Assembly (NCBI GenBank): GCA_028386065.3
Contig: JAKUCV010001446.1
Coordinates: 222,203 to 286,202 of the forward strand
From: Turnera subulata
Taxonomy: Eukaryota; Streptophyta; Magnoliopsida; Malpighiales; Passifloraceae
Direction of reading: 5' to 3'
Length of the DNA: 64,000 bases
Shown here: piece by piece, positions 1 to 9,565 of the stretch
How positions within the stretch are numbered: the first letter of the stretch is position 1
How the letters are laid out: every line of letters begins with the position of its first letter
Position numbers and translations under genes: made by a program
Notes under the pieces: model-generated
Databases searched by the model: none
What the model was told of the DNA's origin: nothing
Seen by the model: the letters and a program-made list of their open reading frames with translations, nothing else

Positions 1-627
1 CGCTGGGGGAGAGTGTGCTTGGGGTCTGCTCCCTGTCTGTGCCAGTTATTACGTGGAGGTACCGGGGAGGGGTCCACGGGCTAGCTAGCTTGACTACCAG
101 GCGACGGCCATCATTTAGCTTGTGATAGGGGCCCTGATAATAAAATTGGAATAGCGTGTCTAGAATCACCAGTGTGTATTTAAGGTTCGTGAGAACCTTG
201 GTTAGTTGTTGTGTTGTGACTTGGAATTGTTACGGTGTATGTTTATGTATATTTGCTTATGGGTTTACCCGGTGGGCACTTCGGACTCACCCCTCACCTG
301 CGGGCTTTCATCCCGTAGGTTGAGTTATTTGTGGTTCAGGTATATTGCATTCCAGACAGGCTGTTGACGTTTCCCTTGGACGGGCTGGGATCCATAGTTG
401 CATGTGTCGCATACAGTGTTAGTGAGTTATCTAAGTCTTCCGCTGTGCACTGTTGTTATATTTATTGGGCCAATGGGCCGGATTTGTATTTATGATGTTT
501 TACTATTTTGGGCCGTTGGGCCCGAGTTATTGATGTTCACACTGTATGCTTGGTATTATTTTAGTTGGGTCGTCACAGTTCCGGCTCGTGTTTACTGTGT
601 ACGGCAAATACGGGTCGGGGCGTCTCA
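1..627 (+). repeat. 3' part of a Ty3/gypsy 5' LTR (element 1)
   Basis: This is the end of a long terminal repeat that begins outside the window. It closes with the family's terminal sequence GGGTCGGGGCGTCTCA and is followed at once by a primer-binding-like site. The same sequence is found in reverse orientation in the solo LTR at 18289-21095, including the stretch around a GAGAGTGTGCTTGGGG block and a GGGGCCCTGATAATAAAATT block, so both belong to one LTR subfamily. Reading frames in it are translations of LTR sequence. Confidence 0.85.
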
Positions 628-800
628 TTTTGGTAGCGGAGCGGGCGTTAGGTCTTGTCGGGCAGTCTTTGTGTGTTGTTGTCTTGTTTGCATAGTTCGC
701 TCCAGTTGTTTATTATTTTATATCATTTAGTTAGTGCATTATGGATCCAGTCGAGGGACGCCAGCTGTCGCGGAACTTACACATAAGAGGTAATGATGCC
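628..800 (+). other. Gypsy primer-binding-like site, leader and vestigial gag start
   Basis: Directly after the LTR comes TTTTGGTAGCGGAGC, repeated almost unchanged after the other 5' LTR at 7121. It resembles the initiator-Met tRNA binding site (TGGTATCAGAGC) with two changes. A leader of about 110 bases leads to an ATG at 741 opening a frame that begins Met-Asp-Pro-Val-Glu-Gly-Arg-Gln. The same start is recognisable at 7235 and, decayed, near 55388 and 35655. I infer that it is the remnant of the gag start of the autonomous parent; no further gag sequence follows. Confidence 0.6.
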
Positions 801-984
801 ATAGTATGTGGAAATACGAATATTATTAATACTAATAATATTGGAAATACAAGAGAAATATCACATTGATTTTTGACAAAGGGAAATATTAATATATTGA
901 TTGCCAACAGAAATAATACATTGATATTTCATAAAAAGGAAAATAATACATTGATTTTTAATAATTTATAAAAATAAAAATACA

Positions 985-1668
985 TTAACGGTTCGCAACG
1001 ACGTTGACGCGGAAGCTGTTTGCGTCGCTGTTGACGTTGACCGTCACTCTATCGCTCCAAGAAAGCCACATGCCGCCTCTGTCGTGCTGGCCAGGAATCT
1101 CGAACCGGTTAGCTTGTGGGAATCGGAGTGGAATCAGACCGTGATCGTCTCGTGGTTGCCACTGCGTCTCCGTCAGAAGAACCATGTTGGGCTTGTACTG
1201 GTTCTTCAAGTCCCTCAAAGTGCGTGAGAACTCCTGAGCACGCCTTGCAACTCCTCTGCAGTTCCACACCAGCAGACGTACCTTTGGCCAAGTTGGAGGT
1301 AGCCGAGTCATTCTGGGTATGCTCTGGGCTGTCATTGCGAGCTGGTAGTAAGCGCCTTGCTCCACAGTCTGGCAAGTGGACTCCAGGTTGAACTCCTGCA
1401 GCCTATCCGAGATGAAGAACATCACGGAGTTTGCTGAGCCGTAGTAAGAGGTCCTCAGTGTTCCATGGTCCTCTAGGAAGAACACCTCTTCCATTGGAGT
1501 GACGAAGAACCGCGACGAGTAGAGCTCGTCGACAAAGACTAGCCGTGGCATTCTGCCGAGCTCGTTCGGTAGTTCCTCAGCACGTTCGTTGACCATGCTG
1601 TACGCCAGTCGGTTTCTCCTGCCGAGATTGGCACCTTCGACGAAGAAGACTGAAGATGGAGCAGGCAT
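985..1668 (-). CDS. Cassette ORF A copy 1: antisense ORF with a partial LINE-type endonuclease domain
   Basis: Intact 227-residue frame, antisense to the gypsy LTRs. Residues 1-126 match no family I know; they contain VFFVEGA near the start and SSRFFVTPMEE near 51-61, strongly conserved among the five copies here. From residue 131 it resembles the beginning of the endonuclease/exonuclease/phosphatase domain of plant LINEs: a VWNCRG motif (Asn136), a helix ending in YKP, LLTET (Glu167) and a later GGMWLSW. These match the first metal-binding Asn and Glu of the family. The later catalytic Asp and His regions are missing, so full nuclease activity is unlikely. Three copies stop at exactly codon 228 and a fourth keeps that length despite stops. 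A TATA box lies about 105 bp upstream. ORF B is upstream on the same strand. Host function unknown. Confidence 0.8.
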   Translation of the reverse strand: MPAPSSVFFVEGANLGRRNRLAYSMVNERAEELPNELGRMPRLVFVDELYSSRFFVTPMEEVFFLEDHGTLRTSYYGSANSVMFFISDRLQEFNLESTCQTVEQGAYYQLAMTAQSIPRMTRLPPTWPKVRLLVWNCRGVARRAQEFSRTLRDLKNQYKPNMVLLTETQWQPRDDHGLIPLRFPQANRFEIPGQHDRGGMWLSWSDRVTVNVNSDANSFRVNVVANR

Positions 1669-1772
1669 CGTGTTTGGGTGAGTGAGTATTTTGTTTTTGG
1701 AGCGTTGTGTTTTGTTTTTCTGAGCGTTTTGTTACTTTTATGCTTTGATGATTTACACATCACCGCTTACCC

Positions 1773-1779
1773 TTTTATA
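1773..1779 (-). promoter_or_regulatory. TATA box of ORF A copy 1
   Basis: TATAAAA on the minus strand, in the context GAGTATAAAAGGG, about 105 bp before the ORF A start. Equivalent boxes lie at nearly the same distance in copies 2, 4 and 5 (8125, 56281, 62873). Confidence 0.6.
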
Positions 1780-1989
1780 CTCTTTTGAGGAGCGTGATTA
1801 CCGTTTTTTATTTTCAAGATCTCGCCTTTTGAATTTTACCGTTGCTTGCATTTATTGCTTTACGCGTTTTTCGGACCCATGCCAGAGATTTTCAGCCTAT
1901 TTTCAACACATGATTTTATTCCGCTCTGGCTACCTTGTCTTTTGTTTTATGGCCTTTCTATATATCTCTTGCATCTTTTATCACAAATA

Positions 1990-2200
1990 TCCGTGACCGT
2001 TGAGGCTAGACGGATGGGACCGTATCTCGAGTAGAGCGCATGTGCGACAAGCTCATAGCTGTTCGGACATCGTGGAGAGATACGAGCCTTGACAGACGTT
2101 TTGTCTTATGCGGAAAATGTGAACAAGTGGGTATCGTTTCCTTCGAGGGACACAGGACGATCCCGTGAACATCGCCTTCCGAGTTAACGGGTATCTTTTT
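1990..2200 (+). pseudogene. Decayed GRF zinc-finger ORF (copy 1)
   Basis: The segment lines up with the GRF zinc-finger frame of copy 2 (8413-8844), sharing the order of an SRV start, a single Cys, TSW, a DRRF in place of the GRF core, then CGKCEQ. It lies between ORF A and ORF B on the sense strand of the LTR element, as in the other copies. No continuous frame remains, and the C-terminal coiled coil and membrane segment are not recognisable. The call rests on positional homology. Confidence 0.5.
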
Positions 2201-2586
2201 CACGAGGTTAACCGACGTCACCGTTAACTGTACGTGTCACGTTTCTCAGGATTGAGAATGGACACGATCGAACTAGAGCGCCGAACATGGAAACATATCT
2301 TGTTTTAATTTCTTTTGTTTTGATTTTGTTAAACGAGTTTTGTTTTGTTTTTAATTTCTTTATGCTGGTCATAATTCGTTTTATCGGTCCTGTTTTTAAC
2401 ATCATTGTGTTCGATTTTATTTTCATTCATGACGACTTTGTGATGTTTTAAATATTCTGTTTCTTTTCAGATAAATATGAATTTCCATATCTTAATAAGA
2501 GAATTTATGATCTAAGAGATATGATTTAAAAGGAAACTCATTTTATTTATTTTAATAAAGGTTTACAACAGGAGAAGAAGTACTCT

Positions 2587-2964
2587 CTATGGAGTTACTT
2601 GCTTCTCTAGGTCTTTTACAATCTTTTTGGCATTTTCCATGTGAGGGAAGAGCTCCATGCACGCCAGTTCGATCTGCGCCACCGCCGAGCTGATCTTCTT
2701 CAGCGAGAAGTTCAGCTGCGTCATCTTTTGCTGCGGTGTGCTGCTCTCAGCGACCGCCTTGCCTTTTCTGTCATCAGCTTTCTTGGGGACACGCTTCTTC
2801 CGTCGTTTTGGGGAAACGACCATGTGCTCCTTCAGGCCGACGATGTTGGTCTTGAACCGCTTCTTTGGAGGTTCATCATCGGAGCTTGTCGGGAAAGCTT
2901 TGCCGCCGATGTAGCTGTTGTTTTCGGAGTCGGAAGTAGTCCTTGATCTCAGTGGAGAATCCAT
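2587..2964 (-). CDS. Cassette ORF B copy 1: small basic protein with helical C-terminus
   Basis: Intact frame of 125 residues, antisense to the LTRs. The N-terminus MDSPLRSRTTSDSE is shared by all four ORF B copies in the window. The middle is Lys/Arg-rich (PPKKRFK near 32-38; KRRKKR near 53-58), compatible with nuclear localisation. The C-terminal 40 residues are predicted by eye to be an amphipathic helix (LNFSLKKISSAVAQIE, ending in LEKQVTP), perhaps a dimerising coiled coil. I recognise no known domain. The start is fixed by conservation of MDSP and by a TATA box 36-43 bp upstream. It is transcribed in the same direction as ORF A and may work with it. Confidence 0.75.
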   Translation of the reverse strand: MDSPLRSRTTSDSENNSYIGGKAFPTSSDDEPPKKRFKTNIVGLKEHMVVSPKRRKKRVPKKADDRKGKAVAESSTPQQKMTQLNFSLKKISSAVAQIELACMELFPHMENAKKIVKDLEKQVTP

Positions 2965-2999
2965 GACGGTGTGTGAGTTTGCCAGTCATGAGGATTTGG

Positions 3000-3007
3000 T
3001 ATTTATA
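3000..3007 (-). promoter_or_regulatory. TATA box of ORF B copy 1
   Basis: TATAAATA followed by CCAA on the minus strand, 36 bp before the ATG. The block from this TATA to the ATG is conserved in the other ORF B copies (9409, 57224; TACAAATA at 61819), implying an RNA leader of only about 10 bases. Confidence 0.65.
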
Positions 3008-3117
3008 AGCGGATGAGATGTCGCTTAAGGGTATAAGCGGTATCTCATGTTGAGGTTGGACACCTGGCAGAGTGTGCCAGAATCTTATCGTGGTAGGACC
3101 CACGGATAAGACGGAAT

Positions 3118-3151
3118 TTCGGGGACGAAATTCTTTTTAAGGGGGGTAGAA
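3118..3151 (+). other. Gypsy polypurine tract
   Basis: TTCGGGGACGAAATTC followed by TTTTTAAGGGGGGTAGAA immediately precedes the LTR start TGTAACAGCC at 3152. This junction is the usual 3' end of Tekay/Del-type chromoviruses, which is my basis for the lineage call. Copy 2 has the same junction at 9540-9565. Confidence 0.75.
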
Positions 3152-3858
3152 TGTAACAGCCCGGGTAAAATTTGGATTTTTACCGGGACTGTTAAAGTCG
3201 TTATACAGTGATTTACCGAATGAATTAATCTTGGGTAATTAATTCAAGGTAATCCGGGAGTCGTTTTTCGAAACTGAGGGTTTTCCCGCGCTCGTGATTT
3301 TCCCGTGGATTTTTCGGAACTAAGTTGGTATTTTTCGGGTTTCGGAATTTCTCGGAAAATCACACCGGAAAATAACTAAGGAGGTATCTGTTATTTTCTG
3401 GTCCGGATCGGATTCGCCCGTAATGCAGACGAATTACATTATTTGTAATTCACATGCCAAATAGTAAAATTCAGTTTATAAAGGAAGCAGGAGAAGGGAA
3501 GGAGCCGGGAGAGAAAGGAGAAGNTAAGTTGGTATTTTTCGGGTTTCGGAATTTCTCGGAAAATCACACCGGAAAATAACTAAGGAGGTATCTGTTATTT
3601 TCTGGTCCGGATCGGATTCGCCCGTAATGCAGACGAATTACATTATTTGTAATTCACATGCCAAATAGTAAAATTCAGTTTATAAAGGAAGCAGGAGAAG
3701 GGAAGGAGCCGGGAGAGAAAGGAGAAGGAAAAAGAAAGAGAGAAAAAAAGAGAGAAAAGAAAAAAAAAGAAAAAGAAAAAGAGAAAAATCAGAAAAAAAT
3801 CAGGAAAAAAAAATGAACCAATCAGAAAATAGAAATAGAAAAAAAAGAGAGAAAAGAA
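3152..3858 (+). repeat. Truncated 3' LTR of gypsy element 1
   Basis: It starts TGTAACAGCCCGGG and follows the family consensus to about 3420 (compare 22430 and 27923). It then continues into A/G-rich sequence and is lost by about 3860, without the GGGTCGGGGYGTTTCA end. The element therefore has one LTR cut by the window edge and one internally truncated. The stretch contains the duplicated segment around the single N at 3524. Confidence 0.7.
3321..3727. other. Exact 203-bp duplication around a single N: assembly artefact
   Basis: Bases 3321-3523 and 3525-3727 read as identical, separated only by the N at 3524. A perfect tandem copy joined by one N is what results when two contigs with overlapping ends are scaffolded without merging. 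The true sequence probably has one copy. It is not annotated as biology. Confidence 0.85.
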
Positions 3859-3859
3859 A

Positions 3860-4883
3860 AGATAAGTACACTTGTGATCATGACAACTACAACATGCCTT
3901 GTTATGGGTCCAATAATTGTTGGTTTCTGAGATGAAATTAGACAAATACCACCGCAAGTTAACTTTAACCATGCTAAAATATACTCGCCAAAATACGTAA
4001 GCAGTGAGAGCCTTTTTATTATTCATGACATCTGCATTTTTAATGTAAGCTCGTACAATAAATTTGACAAATAGAACTGCATATCACATTATGTATTACT
4101 ATGAAATATGTAAGCTAAGTTTTAATTGTCATATGTATCTTGAGTGTGGTTAAGTTGGACACATACTAACATACACTCAAGTTAGACGCACAATAACAGG
4201 CCCAAACATAGGTAATCAATCTCAACTTTATCATTAGTTACCAGGGAAACTTATCATACATATGTTAACTATATGTTCCAACAATGAAATTGGACAAATA
4301 GAAGTGCATTTCTCACCTGAACTTTATTAGTATACTCTAAAATAGGTAAATAATCTTAAATTTACTTTAATTTTGTCAAAAAATATGTCGTGCACATCCA
4401 CACAGTCAGTTTCTACAACCAAATTAGATATCTTGTATAACAAACAAAATCCAGATCCAAAATGATCTAAAGTTTCACATAAGGGATGAATAGCGTAGTT
4501 TTAAATCTCCCAAGGATCCTCAACGTAGCACATATGTCTTATCAGGGCTGAAGAAAGCCCTACTTAGGAGGGATGGAAGGGCTCAAATAGTAAAATGGTT
4601 ACATTCAATGTTGGACTCTATAAAATTGAACAATACATGAACCATAAACTTGCACATATATAAAAGAAAAAAACAACCAGCACGAGCATCTGCCAAACCC
4701 CTTGTGAGCTTAATCTCATGAACTATTGGTTCATCTCCCAAGCTAGGCTTAAAAGCTACTTTAGATTTGGCGTTGAAGTTAGGACTCACAAAGGTAGAAG
4801 CAGAGCTAAACTCCCAAGTATTTGTGAATTTGATCACTTCACAAGAAGAAAACTATGAATTTTTGCCCCATCTTGGCTAGGGA
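3860..4883. other. Spacer between gypsy elements with a possible gene fragment
   Basis: AT-rich unique sequence with no motif of either LTR. On the minus strand 4583-4837 is an 84-codon frame whose first 50 residues (TNTWEFSSASTFVSPNFN, then PSLGDEPIVHEIKLTRG) have the composition of real protein and may be a decayed host exon. I cannot assign it. Nothing else is supported here. Confidence 0.35.
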
Positions 4884-7120
4884 TGTAACGACCCGGGTAA
4901 AATTTTAGTAATTTTACCGAGTCATTTTGACTTTCACGGTGGATAATAAAGTTTTACCACTGTTAAACAAGGATTATCTCGAGATTTTACTGGGAATAAT
5001 CGAACCTCGAAGTCGATCTTGGACGATATATGACGTTTTGGAGTATTCTTTACCAACAACCGAGCCTTGGAATTTAATTCCAAGAGTTACATTGGGTTAC
5101 CAAAAATTTTATATGGCTTACCGAGCCTCGGTTTACAATTCCGGGACTTCCACAATGCTCAGAAGAATTAACTAAATTTTCCGAGCCTAAGTCGTATTCT
5201 GGGAACCAGGACGAATTTCGGAAAGACGAAGATGCCCCTGTGAGTGTAATGGATCAAGAGTTGGAATCTGGCGAACTCCAGGTGTCTCGGGAACTTTCCG
5301 GCGATGTCTCGGGTATTTTCCAATAAACCCGGACATGGACTTTTGGGTAATTATCGGACCCTTGGACTATTCATGACCCATTAACGGACCCGAACTTTTA
5401 TAACGACGTTAATTGACGAACGTTTAACCAAATAATAACTTATGGTTTTATTTTAGATTTTACTTTTCTTTACTTTATGCTTTTAATTAATTTTCTAAGT
5501 GGGCTATTAAGAAGGCCCATCGTGTTTATTTTCCGATTTTATTTAATTTATGTTCTACTTGGGCTAATATTAATAAAAGGCCCAGATTTATATATTTTAT
5601 TATCAAGAGCGACTAAAGGGTCGGGATATCGGCTCGGACGCTCGGTTGTGATTTTAATTTAAAATTAAGTACGATTAGTATATCGGTTGGAACATATAAC
5701 CAGTTAATATCTAACTAATTGGAAAGACTGATTTCATATTAAAGAAAATTATGGGAATAATAAAAATGGATACGGAATAAGACAATTCATCTAACAAATA
5801 CTAAAATCGGCATCATGCATGATTATCCTTGTTTGTGCATTGTAAGTAATTTTTGTTGTTATAAATATAGAGATATCGAGGCTTAACCAGATATCAGTTT
5901 CCAGGAGTATCAGGTGAGGATATAAACTTATAAACCTCGGTATGCTGCCTGTGATACTCGAGCTAGTGTTTGGATTGTTTGTTAATGTGTTTGTAATACG
6001 TTACTTGCCTTGATTTTGATATATTGGCTTCTGTTGTGATCCCTATTGTGATGTCTGGACTCTGTGTGTCCAATGATTGTTATGTTTGATTGTGTGGATA
6101 TGTTTTTATCTTGATATCCTTGATTCTATTTTCTTATGGCAAGTGTGCCAAATTAGTTATTTGTGATCAAGTATACCTCGAGATGTTGTTAATAATAGTA
6201 ACCTAATTCGGGATATTGGATTGGTTTCCCATAGGAGCTGTGAGGCTGAGAGCCTGCTCGGGATATATGATGAGTTGACGGACAGGGTTACTGTTAGTCA
6301 GTGGAAAAGAAAAGTTAAAATAATAAATATGGTAAAATCACTTAGACACCTAGATGTCACGTGGAAGGTAGAGGTACGACTGGGTGGCAACCGCTTGTGA
6401 TATTTGATTTGTTGGCCATTTATGGGGGAGATGTGCTTGGTGTTCTCTCCCGGATATTATTATTATTTTGGCACTGGGGGAGATGTGCATGGTGTCCGCT
6501 CCCTGGCTGTGCCGGATTGTTGATTTTTGTTTTACGGGGAGTACCCTGGGGTTAGCTAACCTGGATACTAAGTACGACCGATACTTATCATATGACGGGG
6601 CCCTAATAATAAAATTAGAAAGTCCGTCATAAGTTGTTCATGAGTCTATAAGTGTGCGGTTAGACAGTGAGCTTGATTAGACATTTGTTTGATTTTGATG
6701 CTATATTATGCTTGTTTTACTTTAATGTTTCTATTGCTGGTTCGATGTTATCGCGGTTGCTTGTATACTTTGTTTTGTTTGTTTATTGGTGAGACAGTGG
6801 TTGGTCTCACCCCTCACACAATCTATGCAGGTCAGTTGATCATTAATTAGGATTGCATTCCGGCGGTTGCGGTGTTTCCTCGGTCTGGACTCGGATCCAA
6901 TAATTTTCATTGAGTTTTGCATGAGCTATCACTGCATATCTAGAAAATGCTTCCGCTGTGCTGATGATGTTATTCCCGTGTCGGGTAACAAAAATGTAAT
7001 TGCATGACTGTTTGATGTTGTATTGTTGTGAATCTTAACTATCATTGTATGATGGCCACGTGGTGGCGCTGTTGATCGGTAATTACTGTATGTTGGGTAA
7101 ATTTGGGTCGCGGTGTTTGA
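4884..7120 (+). repeat. 5' LTR of gypsy element 2 (internally deleted)
   Basis: Runs from TGTAACGACCCGGG to GGTGTTTGA, where the usual terminal CA is mutated to GA. Compared with the 3' LTR it jumps at about 5258 from the equivalent of 9946 to the equivalent of about 10872, losing the pyrimidine-rich and GC-rich middle. The solo LTRs keep a comparable middle, so this is a deletion here. The long frame near its start is LTR translation also seen at 9609. Confidence 0.85.
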
Positions 7121-7295
7121 TTTTGGTAGCGGAGCGTGCGGTAGGTCATTGGGTGTTTGTTGTGCTTGTTTGTTGTGCATAGCTCGCTCCACATGACTAA
7201 CATTTTACGTGCATATGCATATCATTAGTGCATTATGGATCCAGTCGAGGGACGCCAGCCTGCCGCAGAACATTCACATAAAGGTAATTAATTTA
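7121..7295 (+). other. Primer-binding-like site, leader and vestigial gag start
   Basis: TTTTGGTAGCGGAGCGTGC follows the LTR, as in element 1. The ATG at 7235 opens an 18-codon frame (MDPVEGRQPAAEHSHKGN) that stops at once. I infer that it is the surviving start of the parent's gag gene, cut off where the cassette begins. Confidence 0.6.
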
Positions 7296-7338
7296 ACACA
7301 CATACTTAAACATACAGATTTTATTAATATTATTGATA

Positions 7339-8022
7339 TTATCTGGAAAGTACAACATTGACTCTAGAACTATTCGAGTCATTAGTAATGTTGACCCTAA
7401 TACTTTCGCTCCATGTGAACCATATACCACCCATGTTGTGTACGGCGGGAAGCTAGAACCGACTTGTTGAAGGGAAACGAAGTGGAAGGACACCATGCTC
7501 AACTTCAGGTTGCCACAAGGTCTCCATTAACAGTTCCATGTTGGGCTTGTATTGGTTCTTCAGATCCCTCAAGGTACGCACGAATTCATTGGAACGCCTA
7601 GCGATTCCTCTGCAGTTCCAAACTAGTAGACAAACCCTTGGCTAAGAAGTTGGTAACCTAGACACTCGGGGAACACTCCGAGCAATCATAGAAATCTGGT
7701 AGTAACTACCTTGGCTCAAGAAATGACAAGTAGGCTCTAGCCGGAATTCCTGAAATTTTTCAAAAATGAAAAACTTGACAGAACTAGCCGAGCCGTGGAA
7801 AGAAGTCCTTAGGTTGCTTTGATCCTCGAGGAAGAATGTCTCTTCCATAGGAGTGACAAAGAACCTAGACGAATAGAGCTCGTTTACGAAAACCAAACGA
7901 GGAATTCTGTCGAGTTCATTTGGTAATTCCTCCGGCCGCTCATTCAGCAAGCTGTAAGTTAATCGATTCCTCCTTCCAAGGGAGGCACCCTCAACGAAAA
8001 AGACAGTAGTTGGAGAAGGCAT
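7339..8022 (-). pseudogene. Cassette ORF A copy 2, interrupted by two stop codons
   Basis: Same length as the intact copies (228 codons with the stop) and no frameshift, but with TAG at codon 127, where the others have Trp, and TAG at codon 190. The conserved N-terminal half (VFFVEGA, SSRFFVTPMEE) is open. The endonuclease-like half (VWNCRG, YKPNM) lies behind the first stop. Substitution-only decay suggests recent loss after long conservation. A truncated product of 126 residues, lacking the endonuclease-like part, could still be made. Confidence 0.8.
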
Positions 8023-8124
8023 TCTGTCTTGACGTATTTAGATCGTTCTAAATGTATTAAAAAAACCTCTTTCTCGAAAGCTATCCGATTTTTGCTGCTT
8101 TTTCCATCACATAATTCTTTACTC

Positions 8125-8131
8125 TTTTATA
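8125..8131 (-). promoter_or_regulatory. TATA box of ORF A copy 2
   Basis: TATAAAA on the minus strand in the context AGAGTATAAAAGAG, about 103 bp before the ATG, matching the spacing in copy 1. Confidence 0.6.
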
Positions 8132-8412
8132 CTCTAATCATAGAAAGTAAGTTGGCTGTTTTTCAAAACGTAGACCCCATCTACCTCCCGAAAAGTCTAA
8201 AAGATTTTCGGTGATAGGAAAGGTGGATTTCTTTTCACAAAACTCCAAACTGTTTTCAATCTTCAAGATCTTGCTTTTTGAAAACTTTTCTAATGCCTCG
8301 ATTATTGCTCCATCACTTTATATGTCCACTGGCTTCAAATACAAGTGTTTTCCAGTTCATCTCCATCTCACAAATTTTATTTCGCTTTGACAATTTTTGG
8401 TTTTTTCTTCCT

Positions 8413-8844
8413 ATGGCTTCCTCTACATCTTTCAGACCTTCTATCACTTCCATCAGAGGCCAACGTGGCCAAATTGGTGGGAAGATACCTCGAGTGTTGT
8501 GCCTATGCAATGAGGTTGCTCCTGTTTGGACATCCTGGAGCTACATGAATCCTGGAAGATGATTCCGCTCATGCGGAAATTATGAACAAGATGGTTGTCG
8601 ATTCTTCCAGTGGATCGACGAGAGGATCACGGGACGTGCCCGTGACGTCATCGTTGCATTGCGGGACAATGAACGCTGTCTACACGAGGAGAATCTATAT
8701 CTCCGAAAACAGCTGCAAGCTGCGATGCATGAACTTGAGAAACTACGTGGCCAGTCTAGAGCGCTGGTTAAAAAAAACAAGTTTTATTTTAACTTCTTTA
8801 TGACCGGTTTTATTTTCTTTTTGTTGAGTCTTATTTTATTTTGA
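8413..8844 (+). pseudogene. GRF zinc-finger protein with coiled coil and C-terminal membrane segment, one in-frame stop
   Basis: Sense-strand frame of 143 codons between ORF A and ORF B. Near residue 30 it reads CLCNEVAPVWTSW, then YMNPGR, a TGA at codon 50 (an Arg codon CGA would be expected), then FRSCGNYEQ and GCRFFQWIDE. This is the GRF-type zinc-binding pattern (Cys30 or 32, Cys54, Cys62 and the NPGR-F core). A charged heptad-like helix follows (about 89-118), then a hydrophobic stretch (about 122-143) that could span a membrane. That order of GRF domain, coiled coil and membrane tail is common in plant GRF proteins. GRF fingers bind single-stranded nucleic acid in some proteins. Read-through or one substitution separates it from an open frame. 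Confidence 0.75.
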
Positions 8845-8973
8845 TTTTTTTTCTTTTTCTCCATCTGTGTTTTAAAATTATCAATAAAGTTTCGGTTTTG
8901 CTCATAGAAAATCCAGCAAAGAAAAACACAACTTGTTTATTCTGATAACATCTTACAATAGCATGGGAATACG

Positions 8974-9375
8974 CTACGGAACTACTCGCTTTTCTAATTC
9001 CCTAGCATGCCTGCTCATGTTTTTGATCTGAGTGGTAAGTTCCTCACAAGCCCACTTGATTTGTATCAACGCGGAATTGGCCATCTTCAGAGAAGCATTC
9101 AATTGCTCTAGCATCTTCAGTGGTGTACTGCTTTGAGCGACTGCCTTGTCCTTCTTATCATCAACATCTTTGTGACCAGAAGGCTCTTCCTTGGCAATAG
9201 GCTTTTTCTGCCGTCTTCGAGAGACGACCATACCTTCCTTGAGACCAAGGATGCTCATCCCCTTACGACGTTTCTTTGGCTCTTTCTCGTCGGAATCTCC
9301 AAAGAGAGTAGCACCACCAGTATAACTTAACTCCTCTGAATCAGAGCTAGTTCTAGTTCTTATTGGTGAATCCAT
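8974..9375 (-). CDS. Cassette ORF B copy 2
   Basis: Intact 133-residue frame, antisense to the LTRs. N-terminus MDSPIRTRTSSDSEELSY is near-identical to the other copies. A basic region includes EPKKRRKG (about 32-39) and RRRQKK. The C-terminal region from LEQLNASLKMANSA to LEKRVVP is probably helical. It is the longest copy because of extra residues in the middle (EEPSGHKDVDDKKD). Of the three cassette genes in this element it is the only one still open. No known family recognised. Confidence 0.75.
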   Translation of the reverse strand: MDSPIRTRTSSDSEELSYTGGATLFGDSDEKEPKKRRKGMSILGLKEGMVVSRRRQKKPIAKEEPSGHKDVDDKKDKAVAQSSTPLKMLEQLNASLKMANSALIQIKWACEELTTQIKNMSRHARELEKRVVP

Positions 9376-9408
9376 GAAGGAGGCATATTACCAGGCAATA
9401 AGGATCGG

Positions 9409-9416
9409 TATTTATA
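9409..9416 (-). promoter_or_regulatory. TATA box of ORF B copy 2
   Basis: TTTATAAATACCG on the minus strand with TATAAATA 34-41 bp before the ATG, the same arrangement as in copies 1 and 4. Confidence 0.65.
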
Positions 9417-9539
9417 AAAGAATGATTTGACGCGTAAGGGTATCAACGAGAGTTCAAGTTGGAACATGAGAACTTGATGTAAGGTGTACAAGAAGATTGC
9501 TGCTGTAGGACCCAAGGATGTGATGACGAAATTTCGAGG

Positions 9540-9565
9540 ACGAAATTCTTTTAAGGTGGGTAGAC
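9540..9565 (+). other. Polypurine tract of gypsy element 2
   Basis: GACGAAATTCTTTTAAGG followed by TGGGTAGAC, then the LTR start TGTAGCGACCC at 9566. Same junction as in element 1. Confidence 0.75.

Noticed and set aside
398..730. 110-codon hydrophobic frame at the LTR end of element 1
   Set aside because: It spans the LTR and primer-binding site and is not kept open in the homologous LTRs.
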